Shown here piece after piece: positions 46,081 through 58,939 of a stretch of DNA of 64,000 nucleotides. Below the pieces are notes generated by a model that searched no databases, was not told where the DNA came from, and saw nothing but the letters and a program-made list of their open reading frames with translations. Both the position numbers and the translations under genes were made by a program. Origin of the DNA: Certhia americana (taxonomy: Eukaryota; Chordata; Aves; Passeriformes; Certhiidae); the NCBI GenBank assembly GCA_018697195.1, contig CM031857.1, forward strand, positions 96,078,966 through 96,142,965. Reading direction: 5' to 3'. How positions within the stretch are numbered: position 1 is the first letter of the stretch; the number at the start of each line of letters is the position of its first letter.

Positions 46081-49000
46081 AATAAGAGCTATACAATTAA
46101 AACCACAACTCATTTTTCTAAGAAGGGGAAGGTGTGGTAGGCAGATGGCAGAGGTGCAAAAAGCCTCCACTAGGATCCTGCTGGCAGGGCAATGCCAAAT
46201 GACATTTGTTGGTAAAGATGCAAGTATGTGATCTGCCTACACTACTCTGCTCCTTGTTCATTGCTCTTTCACCACCCTGCTGTGCCTTTACTTTTTTTTT
46301 TTAACAGAGTACCATGAATTTCTTTTAACATTTTTATTTATCTGCCAGAAGTAGAAGTTTAAATAGCCATTAAGTGCATCATACAAGTCACTAACCCTTT
46401 TAAATCAGTATTACATCTGACAAACTTTCTACCATAGAACCAGTAAAAAGGGGGAAGAAAAGCTGAATTTCTAATTAATTCAATCTTCCCCTATTAGTGA
46501 TTAAAAACATTCATGTATATGAATAATGTTTGCAAATCTATTTTGCTGTTAATGTTGTCAGGATAAAAATCTTTAAAGTACTGCCTATAGATACACCCAC
46601 TTCCTTACAATAACTACTTTCAAGTGTATTATAAAGTAAATTTGCATAATGTTCGACCCCAGGAATAATGAGGAGAAATAAGCCTTTCCCTGAAGATGAT
46701 GATGACCTACTTACTTGCCATTTAAGGAATTCAAATCCTCAATCTGCAATAATTTCAAACACTTATTAAACCTAGGAAACATGAAAATCTGATGACTTCC
46801 CCTACAGATGGAAATTACTTTGAATGAAGCGCATGTTGTGATTTTTTTTGCACCACTATTATTAACAAAAATAAAGCTACACCAATTTAGTTTTCCTGGT
46901 ATCAGTTTATTTAATGGGAAGGGTAGAAATTAAAAGGAAAAAATAAGGAAAAAAAGCTACCAAGTAAATATATTTTTTTAAAAAGTCCTCATTTTTTATT
47001 CAAATGTGTTATTTAACTACAGATTAATTTTTTTAAAATTCAGTTATGAAATAGATTTAATTCACTATTTTAAGAAAATAAGCAATTAAAAGGGGATTAT
47101 TTTCTGTATCATGGCCCTACCAAAAACACAGGTTACAATTATCATAGGAGCTGTATTTGACACAAAGTGAAACATGACTTTGGATGAGGAAATTGTATGG
47201 CAGGAACAGCTGAATTTTAAAGAAACGCAATACTTCTGTCATGCAGATACCTTCAACAATAAATAGGAAAGGAAAACAGAACACTTAATAATATATGAGC
47301 AGAATAGTTCACCAGTGGAATGACCTTGGAGAGTTTCTCTGAAAAAACAATGTTTCTCTTAAAAATATTTGCTGAACCAATGAGCTTCCAAAGTGGCCCA
47401 GACAGGTTTGGTAGTGTCTTCATTGATTTAAATAGTTACTCAACAACTCTATTGTCACAGTGCTCCTTTACAAATATAAATCCTAACATTTCAAAAATTT
47501 CACCCAAAAACCTGCAATTCCTCCCTTGTTCCTGGCTGTTTAGGAGCTTTAGACCTGCCTCCTGGTGAATGAATAATGATATCCTCAGATATCACTCAGC
47601 AGTATGGTCCAGAACGAAACAAAAGTTAACAAGTGTAGCCAGACTGACCTCTGTCTGCTGGCCATGCCTCCCATGAGCATTTCTGCAAGCAAACTTGGCT
47701 AGTTCTGCTCCCAAAAAACTGCATGGTCCAGGCCAGGGATGTGTCTGGAGCTCGGCATTGTGTTCTCAGGCTAAACTAAAAGAACTCCAGATTTAGGAAA
47801 AGCAACACATGAGAATCCATGTAATGCTAAAGCCTGATTTAATTGGACAGAAGGTGAAAAAAATTAAAGCGGTAACTATTGTTTAACTAATATTTTGTTA
47901 AATAGGGTTAACAGGGTGGTCATATTTATGTAAAACAAAAATAAGTCTATTTCCCTCCTGAAGGTGCTCAAAGTACAGTGAGCAACAATGCAGCTAAATG
48001 TTTCAAATAAAAAGAAATATTTCATTCCTAATATGAAACCACTTTAAAATTTGATTTTTCATTCCTAGCTCTGGAAAATTTCTACTAGTTTTGGAGGGAG
48101 CAGTTTAAATCCCAAGTATGTAACTACTCAGTCTTCTTTTCCTGTTGGCACCCAGATTTATTGTGGATATTGAAATTTAATGGATTTTGGATGCAACAAT
48201 ATCACGTCTATGAGAAAAATAAACAGTCAGCTGTATTCTTTATTCAAAATCAGAGGTTGCAAACTGACATTTGCTGGACCCCATGGGTTTTAAAACTTAA
48301 AGCAAACAGAATATTAGATATATTGAGGAAAATATCTTTGTTCATAACTCAGTCTTCTGGTTCATACTCCAAAGAAAAAAAAAATTCCTTTACAGATTCA
48401 ATTACAGCAATCCTTTAATTTCCAAATGTATAAGGTGAAAACACCTACCTGAAACAAGAAATCCATTAATCTATTTTGTGCACACATACACCAGCATCAA
48501 AACAGTATAAGGCTGAATAGTTATCCACATCTTCTTTTGTTTCAGTGTAGTGGATCCTGCTGGCATTACTGAATGGGCAACTCCTTATGTTGAACATGAA
48601 CCCAAAATACTGCTTCACATCTTCCATATGGATTAAATGCATTTGTCAACATTCAACAAATATGGCTATGAATTTCCCTTTTGCTTTACATCCCAAGTAA
48701 CTGTTCATTTGTTTAAAATGAAGATGCAAACCAGTTGTAAATTAGACTGCAGGAAGCAGCCTTTAGAATCATTGCAGACTTCAGAAAGTTTATGATATCA
48801 GAAAAATGCCTTAATATTTTCCTGTCTTTATCTCCATATTGGGACTTCCATCTGTACAGTTATATGCTTCCACTGTAACTTGAAGTCCTCAGGCTACTGA
48901 AATAACTAAAAATATTTGATAAGACTAAGATCAGAATGCATGCTTGTAATTCATATGGTAGATGGGAATATTATGGAAGAACTGTCAGAATCAGTTACCT

Positions 49001-52000
49001 TTCTGACCTGTGAACCTGGGACTATACCCTGAATTGACTTTAAGCTGAACTTTTTAAGGAAACTCAATATGGCGATCTACTTAAAATTCATAGCACAAAA
49101 CCCACTCTTTAACACTGCACCCTTTCAGAAGCATTTTTTCTGTTGTGCATAGAGAGTTATTCTAATATACAGTCAGTGCTAAATGGCAATTAACTCTTTA
49201 ATGTCTGATTAAATATCACAGTTAGTGTTATAAAATAAAACTTGCAATTTCTGTTTAAGGACAGACCTTGCTTCTTTGCTCAGACAGCTTTCCAATTCTT
49301 TGCAGGCACTCAGAAGTAGAAAACAGTCACAGCTCTCACTTCCAGCTTAATGCTTTCCTTACACTTCAATGAATGTGTGGAGAAAAGGGCACTTGCATCC
49401 CTGCCTGTCTGCCTCAAAGACAACTACCTCCCTCTCAGCACAGTAAGTCCATCTACCTAAGCACTCTTTTATATCTCCTTCACTATTAGAGTAATGGAGA
49501 AACTCCAAGGGAGGTCACTTGAAAAAGCACAATCTTAACTTATAGATGGGTACAAAGCTTGTTGAAAGTCAATATTACTTACTTCAGTGGGTTTTGAATA
49601 ATGCCCTGCATCTAGTCAAGAAAATTATTTTTAAAGTCATGGTTAAGAGACAGACATATGCCCCTTTCCAGTGCCTTGAACGCATTTTATTACTACATTA
49701 AAGGTCAATGCAAGTACATTTTGTCTTTGTCACTTAACTAGAGCCGTATTTGACCTAACTATGAAATTGTCTCCCACAAGAGAACAAAAAGACCATACAT
49801 TAAAACAGCCTGTTTTGCACTACAAATTAATTAGGTTAATGAAATGTAATGTAGTAAGACAAAATTAAGATTGTCATCTCAACTGCAAATTTATAAATTT
49901 TGTACAGATTCTCTGACTTATTTGAGCTATTAAAATTTCCTAATAATAATTCAGGCATCTGAGCTTTGGGAACTAAGAATGTATTTGGGAAATCAAAATC
50001 TGAAATACACTTTCATGTCACATATTTCCTTCTACATATAGCATGCAAAATTATTGAAAGATTAAAACAAATATGTACAAATTTTGAGCAAACAGAGTGG
50101 TGAGAGACCTGGTAAAACTGAAGATTTAGAAAGATAAATCTTTGCTTGTTTTCAAGATTTACTGCTAATTCTCCTTAGCCTCAGCAGTGTCTGTAGTAGT
50201 GTCTGTCTTTACTGCCTAACCAGTGTTGCTCCAATGATAATCATCCTTCTGCTAGGTGTTTCTTAATCAACTGCTTTTTAGATGACAAAAATTTACAGTT
50301 GATTAGACCACATAACTGCATTGGTATTTCAAAAGTTTCAAGGAAGGGATTATTTTTGTGCTCAAATACCTCTACATAAAGAATTCTGCAGTCTGAATAT
50401 CCTTGGATTGTAAAGAGTGTTCACTGAAGCAGATAAAGCTAAGTTAAAGAAGCATTTAGTGCTTCAGCCCGCCAGCTTCAATAGTATCTGCTGTGTTTAT
50501 ATGTGAGCACCCCCATGCACACGTTTCTCCCTCTAGCTGTACTGTATGTCTCTATATACCACAGAGTACACAAATTTAAAGTCTAAAGCCAGCATTTGCT
50601 TTTCTGAGAATGGAGCTGGGACTGCTATGCTATTACCCTCAAAGCCAGTGTTGGCACAATTCAGTCATTAATGACAATTTTGGGTCCTTTCTCTGAGAAA
50701 GAGGGTTACTTAATCTTCAGCTGGTTATGTTCAGCATTGGCTCGGTTTGCTCAGTATTCAGGAGTTCAAATTTCAAACAGCACAGTGATCAGTCCTGATT
50801 ACCTCCTCAAAACAGATACAACTGGCCAAAAAAGCAAACTCAAATGAATTGAACATTTTTGTAAACCCATACTGAGGATCAATGAGAATCTCAGCAGAAT
50901 TCTGCGCTAACAAAAACCCGGGCTACAGGGACATAAAAACAATCTGATCCTTTCCTCCCTATCCCTCATAAGGGCCCTGGCAGTTATGATAATCTTTTAA
51001 CAAGGGAAAAAAGAAAGGAACTTGATTCTAACCATTTTTACTAGAGACAGAAAGTTATCAGCAGCATCATTCAGAGTGAAGCCCAAGCAAAACACCCTCC
51101 GTGAAGTCCTGAGGTCTGTTCTTCCAAGGCAAAAAATTTTAAGGTGAACAAAACAGTAAGCAGCAAGAGCTGAGAAACCAAAACTAGTGTTCCGAAAAGG
51201 ACATATCCATTTGTGTGACATATCACACAAAAATAAGTAATAGGGCTTAAGTAAGCCTTTTTTCTAGCGGTAGGTTATTCCAGACCTACAGGTTTACTAT
51301 CTACTGAGAGTCTAGCTGGTAGACTGGAAGAATCACTGACACGATCTAATATAGGAACTGTAAAGAATGTGAATTTACTTCATGTTCCCTTATTTCATGT
51401 TCTAACACAACTGCTTTTTCAATACCCAAAAAAATAACACTTGATATTTATAAATATAGAGCAATACATCAGAGTATTACTGAGTACTGCAAATATTGTT
51501 CAGATTTCAATTCTGCTTATTTCAGTTCTCAAGGCCCTTAGGAACAAAGGGATTCCTGTAATCACAACACACTTATACACTAATGCTTTCATATATATAT
51601 ATAAACACTGAATCACAAAGCTCTTCCTTCTATTTCCCCAAACACAAATATTCAGAAACTTCAGTCACCCTATTTATTGGCGAGTACAGCTTTAATCATC
51701 TAACCACTGTGGATGAACCACAGTTCCCTCTACCTTTTTTGAGTTGAATACTAAAAAATCAAATAATCCATAAGAATGCAAACAATACGTACCACATCAA
51801 TCTTATTTCTTATATTCTCATGACTTTTTTATCTATTTAGCAGAACAATAATCTGATCAAGTCTTATGAATTCCAATTCTACTAAATGGTTTTACCTTAG
51901 CTTTTACTAGATGAAAGAAAAACAATCTGTCTAGCAGATCAAGAAAGAAATTTTTATTCATTCCATCCTTTAAGACAAAAAACCAAAACATGCATTATCT

Positions 52001-53269
52001 CACCCTTTTATTCATGCCACTAAAATCACAGTACCACTATTCCTGCTAAACTTTACAAAGCTATCCCTATCCCGCTCTAGCTTTATTGTGTAAATAACAG
52101 TGGCTCAACACACTTTCCAGCAGAGATGTGTTTCCTGGCTAAGAAACCTGGAATGTTTCAGCTACTTCAGGCTAATGATCCCTCAAATGCACACTAATAT
52201 GTTTGATAGAAGTCTCTCAGCATGTGTGCACAGAATGCTTAACATAAGAATAACACTACTGTGGGCAGGGCAAATTGCTGACACCATTTCAGACTGAGTT
52301 AGATGCTGGAGGCACAAATTAAAACTCTGAGCTTTCATTTCAGTGGGCTTTGACAGATGGAACACTGCATCAAATTTCTAATTGTTTAAACCATTAACTC
52401 ATCTTTCCACCTGCATTATCTCTGGAAAGAGCTCAGCTGGAAGCCTGAAACAATTGCTTGAATACGGAATTCAGGAGTGTATATTATTCTAAAAAGAAAG
52501 TAAACTGTCTTTTTGAGACAGTCAAACAGTCTATTTGGCTGAAGAATTCGTAAATTGTTTACCTTTATTTTCACATTTTCCTCTCATTTCTGAGAACTCA
52601 AAAAATAGCCTTTCAGCCTTCTCACAGAATGAATGAATCAATCAATCAGGGACCACTGCCTTGGCCACCGGGAACAAGAAAGTTGTATTGCAATTCACAG
52701 TGTGTTATGACGATCCCCATTTATCTCCAGTCCTTGTAAATGCCAAGGCACATGCAGCTCTAAATTATGCCTGCTGGTCTCTTGACTTTCAGCTGCCTAC
52801 AAAAAGAAAACCTTGTGTAAGGAGCTGTAAAAAAAAAATAAATTATGTCTACTTCACAAACTCTCTTGAAATGCCTTTCCCAGTCATTTCATGCCCCTTG
52901 CCCCTCACCTCAGGGCTAAAATACATTTTTCACTAAGCCAGCATCAATGCAGGACTCTGCCCTTTCATGTTACTCTCAGCAGCAATCATTTCTAACTGTT
53001 GTTTTTATAGGGAAGCACCTGTTATATGATCAGCACTTCCAAGTACTCGAGAAGAACAGCCTTGGAACTGTGGAGCTCACACTGTAAAAACAAACTGGGA
53101 AAATGGAGCAGGAACAGCAAAAGCTGTGCATTTACATTCAATTTAACAAGAATGTCCACTGGAAGGCAATGGGATTTTAAGGACAGAAGCTTTGCAAATG
53201 GCAGTAGGCATGAGTCATTTGGGGCTAAGAAAGCAGAAGTAGAAAAGAAGAAGAATACATTGAGCCAAG

Positions 53270-53670
53270 AATTGCATCAAGGGGCTGGAGCATCTGCCAT
53301 ATACAGAGAAGTGCAGGTATCTGGGACTGATGAGCCTGGAGGAAAGGTTCAGAGGGCTCTTACTTAAGTTTATAAATATCCACTGGGATGCAATAAAAAA
53401 GAGGCAGCCAAGCTCTTCTCTGTCATGCCTATGGACTAAACAAGAGGCCATAGGCACAAATCAAGAAATAAACAAGAAATACAAAAAACTATTTTACTGG
53501 GCAGGTAGTCAAACACTGAAACAGGCTGCCAAGAGGTTTGGTCTTTATGTGTGGAGATACACAAAATCCAACTGGATGTGGTTCTGACAACCTTCTCTAG
53601 TTGACCTTTCATTAGAAGATCTAAAAGCATAATTTTCCTTCCAACCTCAACAAATCACTGATTCTTTGAC
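53270..53670 (+). mobile_element. CR1 LINE 3'-end fragment, degenerate
   Basis: This plus-strand stretch follows the last part of CR1 ORF2 and the 3' UTR. It runs from GGGCTGGAGCATCT, through GAGCCTGGAGGAAAGGTTCAGAG, the AAACAGGCTGCCAAGAGG block and a diverged 3' tail. The frames at 53330-53587 (+) and 53436-53630 (-) lie within it and are not genes. It is heavily diverged and has an A-rich replacement in the middle, suggesting an old copy. It lies just upstream of a longer CR1 in the same orientation but belongs to a separate insertion, since it already ends with the 3' part. Confidence 0.75.
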
Positions 53671-54094
53671 AGATTTTTAAGAAACAGATAGATGGGCACA
53701 CAGAATAGTCACACTAGTGGAGAGAAAGAGAAAAAATACCACATAAAAATTTTCAGAGGGTAAGTTAAGGAGAGGCAAAAAAACCCAATGCAGGAATTAT
53801 GTAAAGATGTGAAAGTTAAATACAACAGCAAAGGTCAAGTCAGTGAAAGAATTCAAAACACAACATAAAGCAGTTTATTGCCATTTACAGGAAGAGCAAA
53901 CCTCCAGTGCAATGCTGCTACCCTAGAAGTTCTTGAGTCAGCCTTGAAGATTACTTTCTTAGGACAGGTTTTGATAGTGTTTCACATACCAAGTCGTTCT
54001 TAAATCCATATATAGTGGTTAGGGAAAGACTGATCAGCAAATTTAATGGTTATTGTAATGCTTCAACCAAGTGAGTAAATAAGTGCTAATCAAG

Positions 54095-55992
54095 GTTGGA
54101 GGCAGCCTGGGATGCAATGTTCATGCACTAGTGAAGTTGACAGTCCTGAGGGATAGATAGGTCAGGCAAAAAATAAGGTCAGGACCCTAAATATAAGGAA
54201 AGTATACTTCCAGCTCTTCAAGTCAACAGGACTCCCTGGGAAACTGCTCTGAAGGACAAGGGACCAGAAAAGAGCTGGTAGATCTTTAAGGACATGTTCC
54301 ATAAAGTACAAGAACTCTCAATCCCCAAGTGTAAAAATTCAAGAAAGTAAGACAAAAGACCTGCACAGATGAGTGGAGACCTTCTGGTCAAGCCAAAGGG
54401 CAAGAAGGAAACGCACAAGCAGTGAACTATGGACACCTATCCTGTCCAGAATATAAGGATATGGTTAAATAGGGTTAGGGAGAAGGCTGAGGTATTCAGC
54501 ATTTTTCCTCTCAGACTACAAAGGCAACCTTTTTTCTCCCACAATTCCTGAGTGGATAGGCTGCAAGAGAGGGACTGGAGGAGCCAAGTCACTCCACCTG
54601 TAACCAAAGATCAGGCCCATAACCACCTGAGGAACTGGAACATGCATGGCCTATGGGACCTGATGAGATGTAACTGGCTGATGTAGTTGCCATAATATTT
54701 GAAAAATCATAGCAGACAGATGAAGATCCAGGTGGCTGGAAAAAGGGAAACATTGCACCCATTTTTTAAAAAGGTAGAAAGAAGGACTCTGGGAACTACT
54801 AACCTGTCAGCTTCATCTCTGTGCCTGGGAATTATGGAACAGATCCTTCTAGAAGCTATACTAAGGCACAAGGTGGATAGGGAGATGATTTGGGATATAT
54901 AGCATGGCTTGGTTTAACCAGGCCTCTAACAGGGTCTCTCACAACATCCCTCTCTTTAAATTAGAGAGATGGATTTGATAGTTGGACTCTTTGGTAGAAG
55001 AGAAACTGGTTGGCTGGTCTCATCCAGAGGGTGGTGTTCCCTAGAGGCCACCAGACCCCAGGCATCAGTACAATTTATCATCATCAGTGGCACAGCAGGA
55101 CTGAGGGGGCCCTAAGCAAGACCCTCTGCAGATGACACCAAGCTGTGTGCTGTGACAGACATGCTTGAAGGACAGGATGCCATCCAGACAGTACTGGACA
55201 AGCTAAAAGAGTTGTCCCATGGGAATTTTATGGGGATCAGCAAGATCCAGTGCAAGTGTCTCACCCAGTGCCTACATGAGACAATCCTTGTATCAATACA
55301 GGCTAGGGGATGAAGGGATTGAGAGCTTCCCTGTAGAGAAGGACTTAAGGGTACTGGTGGGTGAAAAGCTGGATATGAACCCACAATGTGTGCTTGCACT
55401 AACTGCATCCTGGGCTGCATCACATGCAGTGTTATTAACAGATTGAGAGAGGTGACTCTGCTCCAGTAGAGACCCCACCTGGAATGCTGCTTCCAGCTCT
55501 AGGGTCCTCAGCACAGAAAATGTATGCCCCTGTTAGAGCTGGGCCAGAGTGGGCCATAAAAATGATCACATGGGAGAAGCACCTCTCCCAGAAAGAGCTT
55601 TGGGAGTTGAAGTTGTTTAGCCTTCAGGAGAAGAGAGGGCTTTGGGAAGACCTTATTGAAATCCTTCAGTACTTATGGTGGGCTTATGAGAAAAATGGAA
55701 ACTGAATTTTTAGCAGTTCCTGTTGAACAGGACAAGGAGTAACAGCTTTAAATCAAAAGAGGATAAATTTATTCTAGATATAAGGAAGACCTCTTTTATT
55801 ATGAACATGGTGACACACTGAAACAGGCTGTCCAGGGGTTGGGAGATGCATCATCCCTGGAAACATTCAAAGTCAGATTGGATGGGACTCTGAGCAACCT
55901 GATACAGTTGAAGATGACCCTGGTTATTGCAGGGGGATTGGACTAGATGACCTTTTAAGATCCTTTGCAACCCAAACTATTCTGTGATTCTA
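54095..55992 (+). mobile_element. CR1 LINE, 1.9 kb, ORF2 endonuclease end to 3' end
   Basis: The segment reads through the end of the CR1 endonuclease domain (an H-A-L-V-K-like echo of HEMVEF near 54120). The reverse transcriptase follows: MEQILLEAI at about 54834-54860, then a catalytic box reading S-A-D-D-T-K-L at 55125-55145. Next come the C-terminal ELWELKLFSLQEKRG stretch near 55600 and the 3' tail ending CTGTGATTCTA. Many stops and frameshifts break ORF2, so it is dead. Both catalytic aspartates survive but the preceding aromatic residue is Ser. It is 5'-truncated, as is usual for CR1, and lies antisense to ANOS1. The open frames at 54699-54902, 55219-55446 and 55484-55705 are pieces of this ORF. 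Confidence 0.88.
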
Positions 55993-57654
55993 AGTGGATT
56001 ACATAAAGAGAAAGTTACCAGTCAAAGTAAACATGACACATGAAACCATCTCTTCAGCAGCGTGCAGTTGGAGTTATATAAGAAAAAAAAATAGTCATGA
56101 AAAAGTGTGAATGTCTTCTGTATTTCTGCTAAACCCAAAAAGTAAACGGCATTTCATTTTTAGAAGCAACATAATGAAACTGCCAGATAACAATATCTGT
56201 ACATAGAATAAAAACTGTAATAGGATTTTCCACCCTCGTGAACATTGGGAATTGTAAGTAAAATTGTATAAGCTTAGCTCCAGAAAACACAAACCCTAAT
56301 AACTACATCTGGGCAGAATTCTCTCTCAACACTGAACGTATAACTCTCAGAATTTCTCAGTAATTTCACTGAGAATTAAGCCTGCAGAAAGAGCTAAAAT
56401 CCTTCCAGATTTTATTATGTGACTTTTAATTATAATATCTCTCTTTAAAAAAAAGAAAAAATATTCTGAGAGCCATATAATATTAACAAGTTACAAACAC
56501 GTCTCTATCAAAGTGTGAATGAGTATTTTTTCCCTAGACATTCTGATTTAGGTACTGCATACTCAACTAACACTATTTTAAAAACTAACCTATTCTACTC
56601 TTCATTCCCTAGCAGCTGCCATTTAATCCAAAAGTAGACTTATTTTATTCTATACATTTCTATTTAGAGAGAACAGATCCAGTATTAATGAGTTATATAC
56701 TTATAATCATGCAGCAAAGTTGACTGACTACCTGTGTAGGAATCAAGCTGAATCATATTTTAGATTAAATCTACACATTACAGACACTACTTTATCCTTT
56801 ATATATTCTGTACCTCATAATGCTTTAAAAAGAACCACTTAGGTAACTCAGAGTTTGATATCATAACAAATATGATTAGTTGGAGGGAGAAAGGAGGATT
56901 AGCCCAAAGCAGGTTGTGTTTGCCTACCTACAGGCATAACCCATGTCAAAATATTTAAAGACAGTCTGAAGACTACAGGCATGAATATATTTTTTTCAAT
57001 ATTTTGCCAAACACTTGGGTGTGATGGAAGATGCATCTTTAGGCCACATGAATAAGAAAAAATCCATCAGTTTCCAGCTTTAACTGTCTTTCCCCAGCCA
57101 GACAATAACCTCTGCAGAGGTTCTTTCTATTTTCAATTCCTCTGCTGAACCAGCTGTTGGCTACAGGGACTGGATTTTAGGTAGTAATTTATGTGGAAAA
57201 AAGAAGGGAGTGTCTGTCTGTCTGGTTCTCTCCCTAAATAAGCTTTTTACCCCTATGATGTCTAGGAATGAGTAGAGTTGATTGAGATCCAGGTGCTGGT
57301 CCAACACCTGTGTTAAGAAATACTGAGCCCAGCTCAGTTCAGCCCACTTTCTTTTTCATTCTCTCCATGTTACAGTCAACAGCATGAGGAATTAGAACTG
57401 CAAGTCCACCTTTGCATTATTCAGCAAGTCCAACAGGCTGTCAGCAATCTACTGGTAAAGAAAAAGAAAAAGAATGCTATATTTTAACTTTCATTACCTA
57501 TACCAAATCTGCATGGAACATCAGTACACAAAGAATTCTATACCATGTAGTATCATTCCTGATGAGGGTGTCAATGCTAGTCAAAACATTTATACGGCTC
57601 CTGGGAATATGGAGGACTAAAGAGTATATGTGAAATGCTTCTACACAAACACAG

Positions 57655-58510
57655 TTTAAATCCATTCTCCTTGTCCTGAAATGGCAACAGAGTCATAGCT
57701 TTCTAGCAGCACAGTGGCTTCCAACTCCTGTCTGCTGCCCACACTGCATGCACTGCTGTAAAGGCACCTCAGCTGGCCTGCTGGCCACGCTGCCTTCCTA
57801 AAGGAACAGCCCTTAATTCCTTTTAGATTATTCTCTGGTGTTTCCATTACATTAGGAATCCCTGTCTTGTCTCCATAAGACTGCAAGTGCATTCCAGCAT
57901 GGCCAGCACATTTCAGAGCAACTGGCAGAGGGTCCTCTTGCATGCTGTCCCTCTAACCTTTGCTTCTCATCCCACAGCTTGCCAAGCACAAGCCTGATAC
58001 TGTCTCCATCCCCTATCACTAGTTTAAAGCTCTGTCAATGGGCCCCTCTGGATCCCAAGCTGCAACTCTCCACCCTGAGAAAAGTGAGTCCTTACTGGTA
58101 GGAGCATGCCTGGTGCTGCACAGACCATGCCATTGCCAAAAAACCCCAACACTTTGGTGGTGATACCAGCCACAGAGCCATGTAGGAATAGACTCAGCCC
58201 ATCTGTTTCTTCCAATGTCTGCCTTCAACTGGAAGTATAGAGGAAATCATAGCTTGTGCCTCAGATTCCCTTACCAAACATTCCAAGGCCCTGAAATCCT
58301 TTTCAGTCATCCTTGGACTATGTCTTGCCACTTCATCATCCCCTATGTGGAAAACCAGTAATGAGTAGTAGTCTCAGGACCACTCCAGATTAAGAAGTTT
58401 CTGGGTGACATCCCTACCCAGAAGGAAGACCTTCCTATGGGTTGGGCCTGACTGGCATATTTGGCCCTCTGTCCCCCTAGAAAGGAATCATCTGCAACAC
58501 AATAAGCATA
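57655..58510 (-). mobile_element. CR1 LINE fragment spanning ORF1 C-terminus and ORF2 start
   Basis: Read on the minus strand, 58510 to 58020 follows the CR1 ORF1 esterase-like (SGNH-type) domain. Echoes of the V-x-D-S-x-L-x-G start, the S-D-Y-Y-P-like strand, K-D-F-R-A-L-G, and NRWAESIPTWLCGWYHHQ are visible in shifting frames. Then 57943 to 57656 matches the start of ORF2: RCLYSSACSVGSRQELEATV followed by LLESYDSVAISG, as in the CR1 endonuclease opening. The copy breaks off inside the endonuclease and has several stops. Most CR1 copies lose this 5' half, so it is a rarer remnant. It cannot be the 5' half of the neighbouring minus-strand CR1, because it lies on the wrong side of it. Confidence 0.75.
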
Positions 58511-58939
58511 AGTTCAAACAAAACAACAGATCTATGAATGAAGTTAGACAAAGATTTTTGGTTTCAAATCTTTTTCCAAAGACGTTCACAAACTTTATCA
58601 ACCACAATGCCAATTTTATCTCAACAGTGGAAGCCAACCAGTCAATTGACAAGAAAAAAAAATGCCCTCAGTCTGCTTCAATGCTGTGCCAGTAGACAAG
58701 GAAGAGTGCATGACAGTAATGAATTAGAAACTACTACAACCAAAAATGACAATTTATGCTATAATCCTATAGTTGTCCTAATTATAATGAAGTATTTTAA
58801 CATATTTAAATTATACATGTCAAAACAGGGCAAGCATTTAAGAGCACTCTTGTACTTCATCTTGAAAAACAGACTTCTGCAGAGATCTTTCTAAATTAAA
58901 TTTAATTTTAAATAATTTTGCTGCTCACAGTCATCTCAG

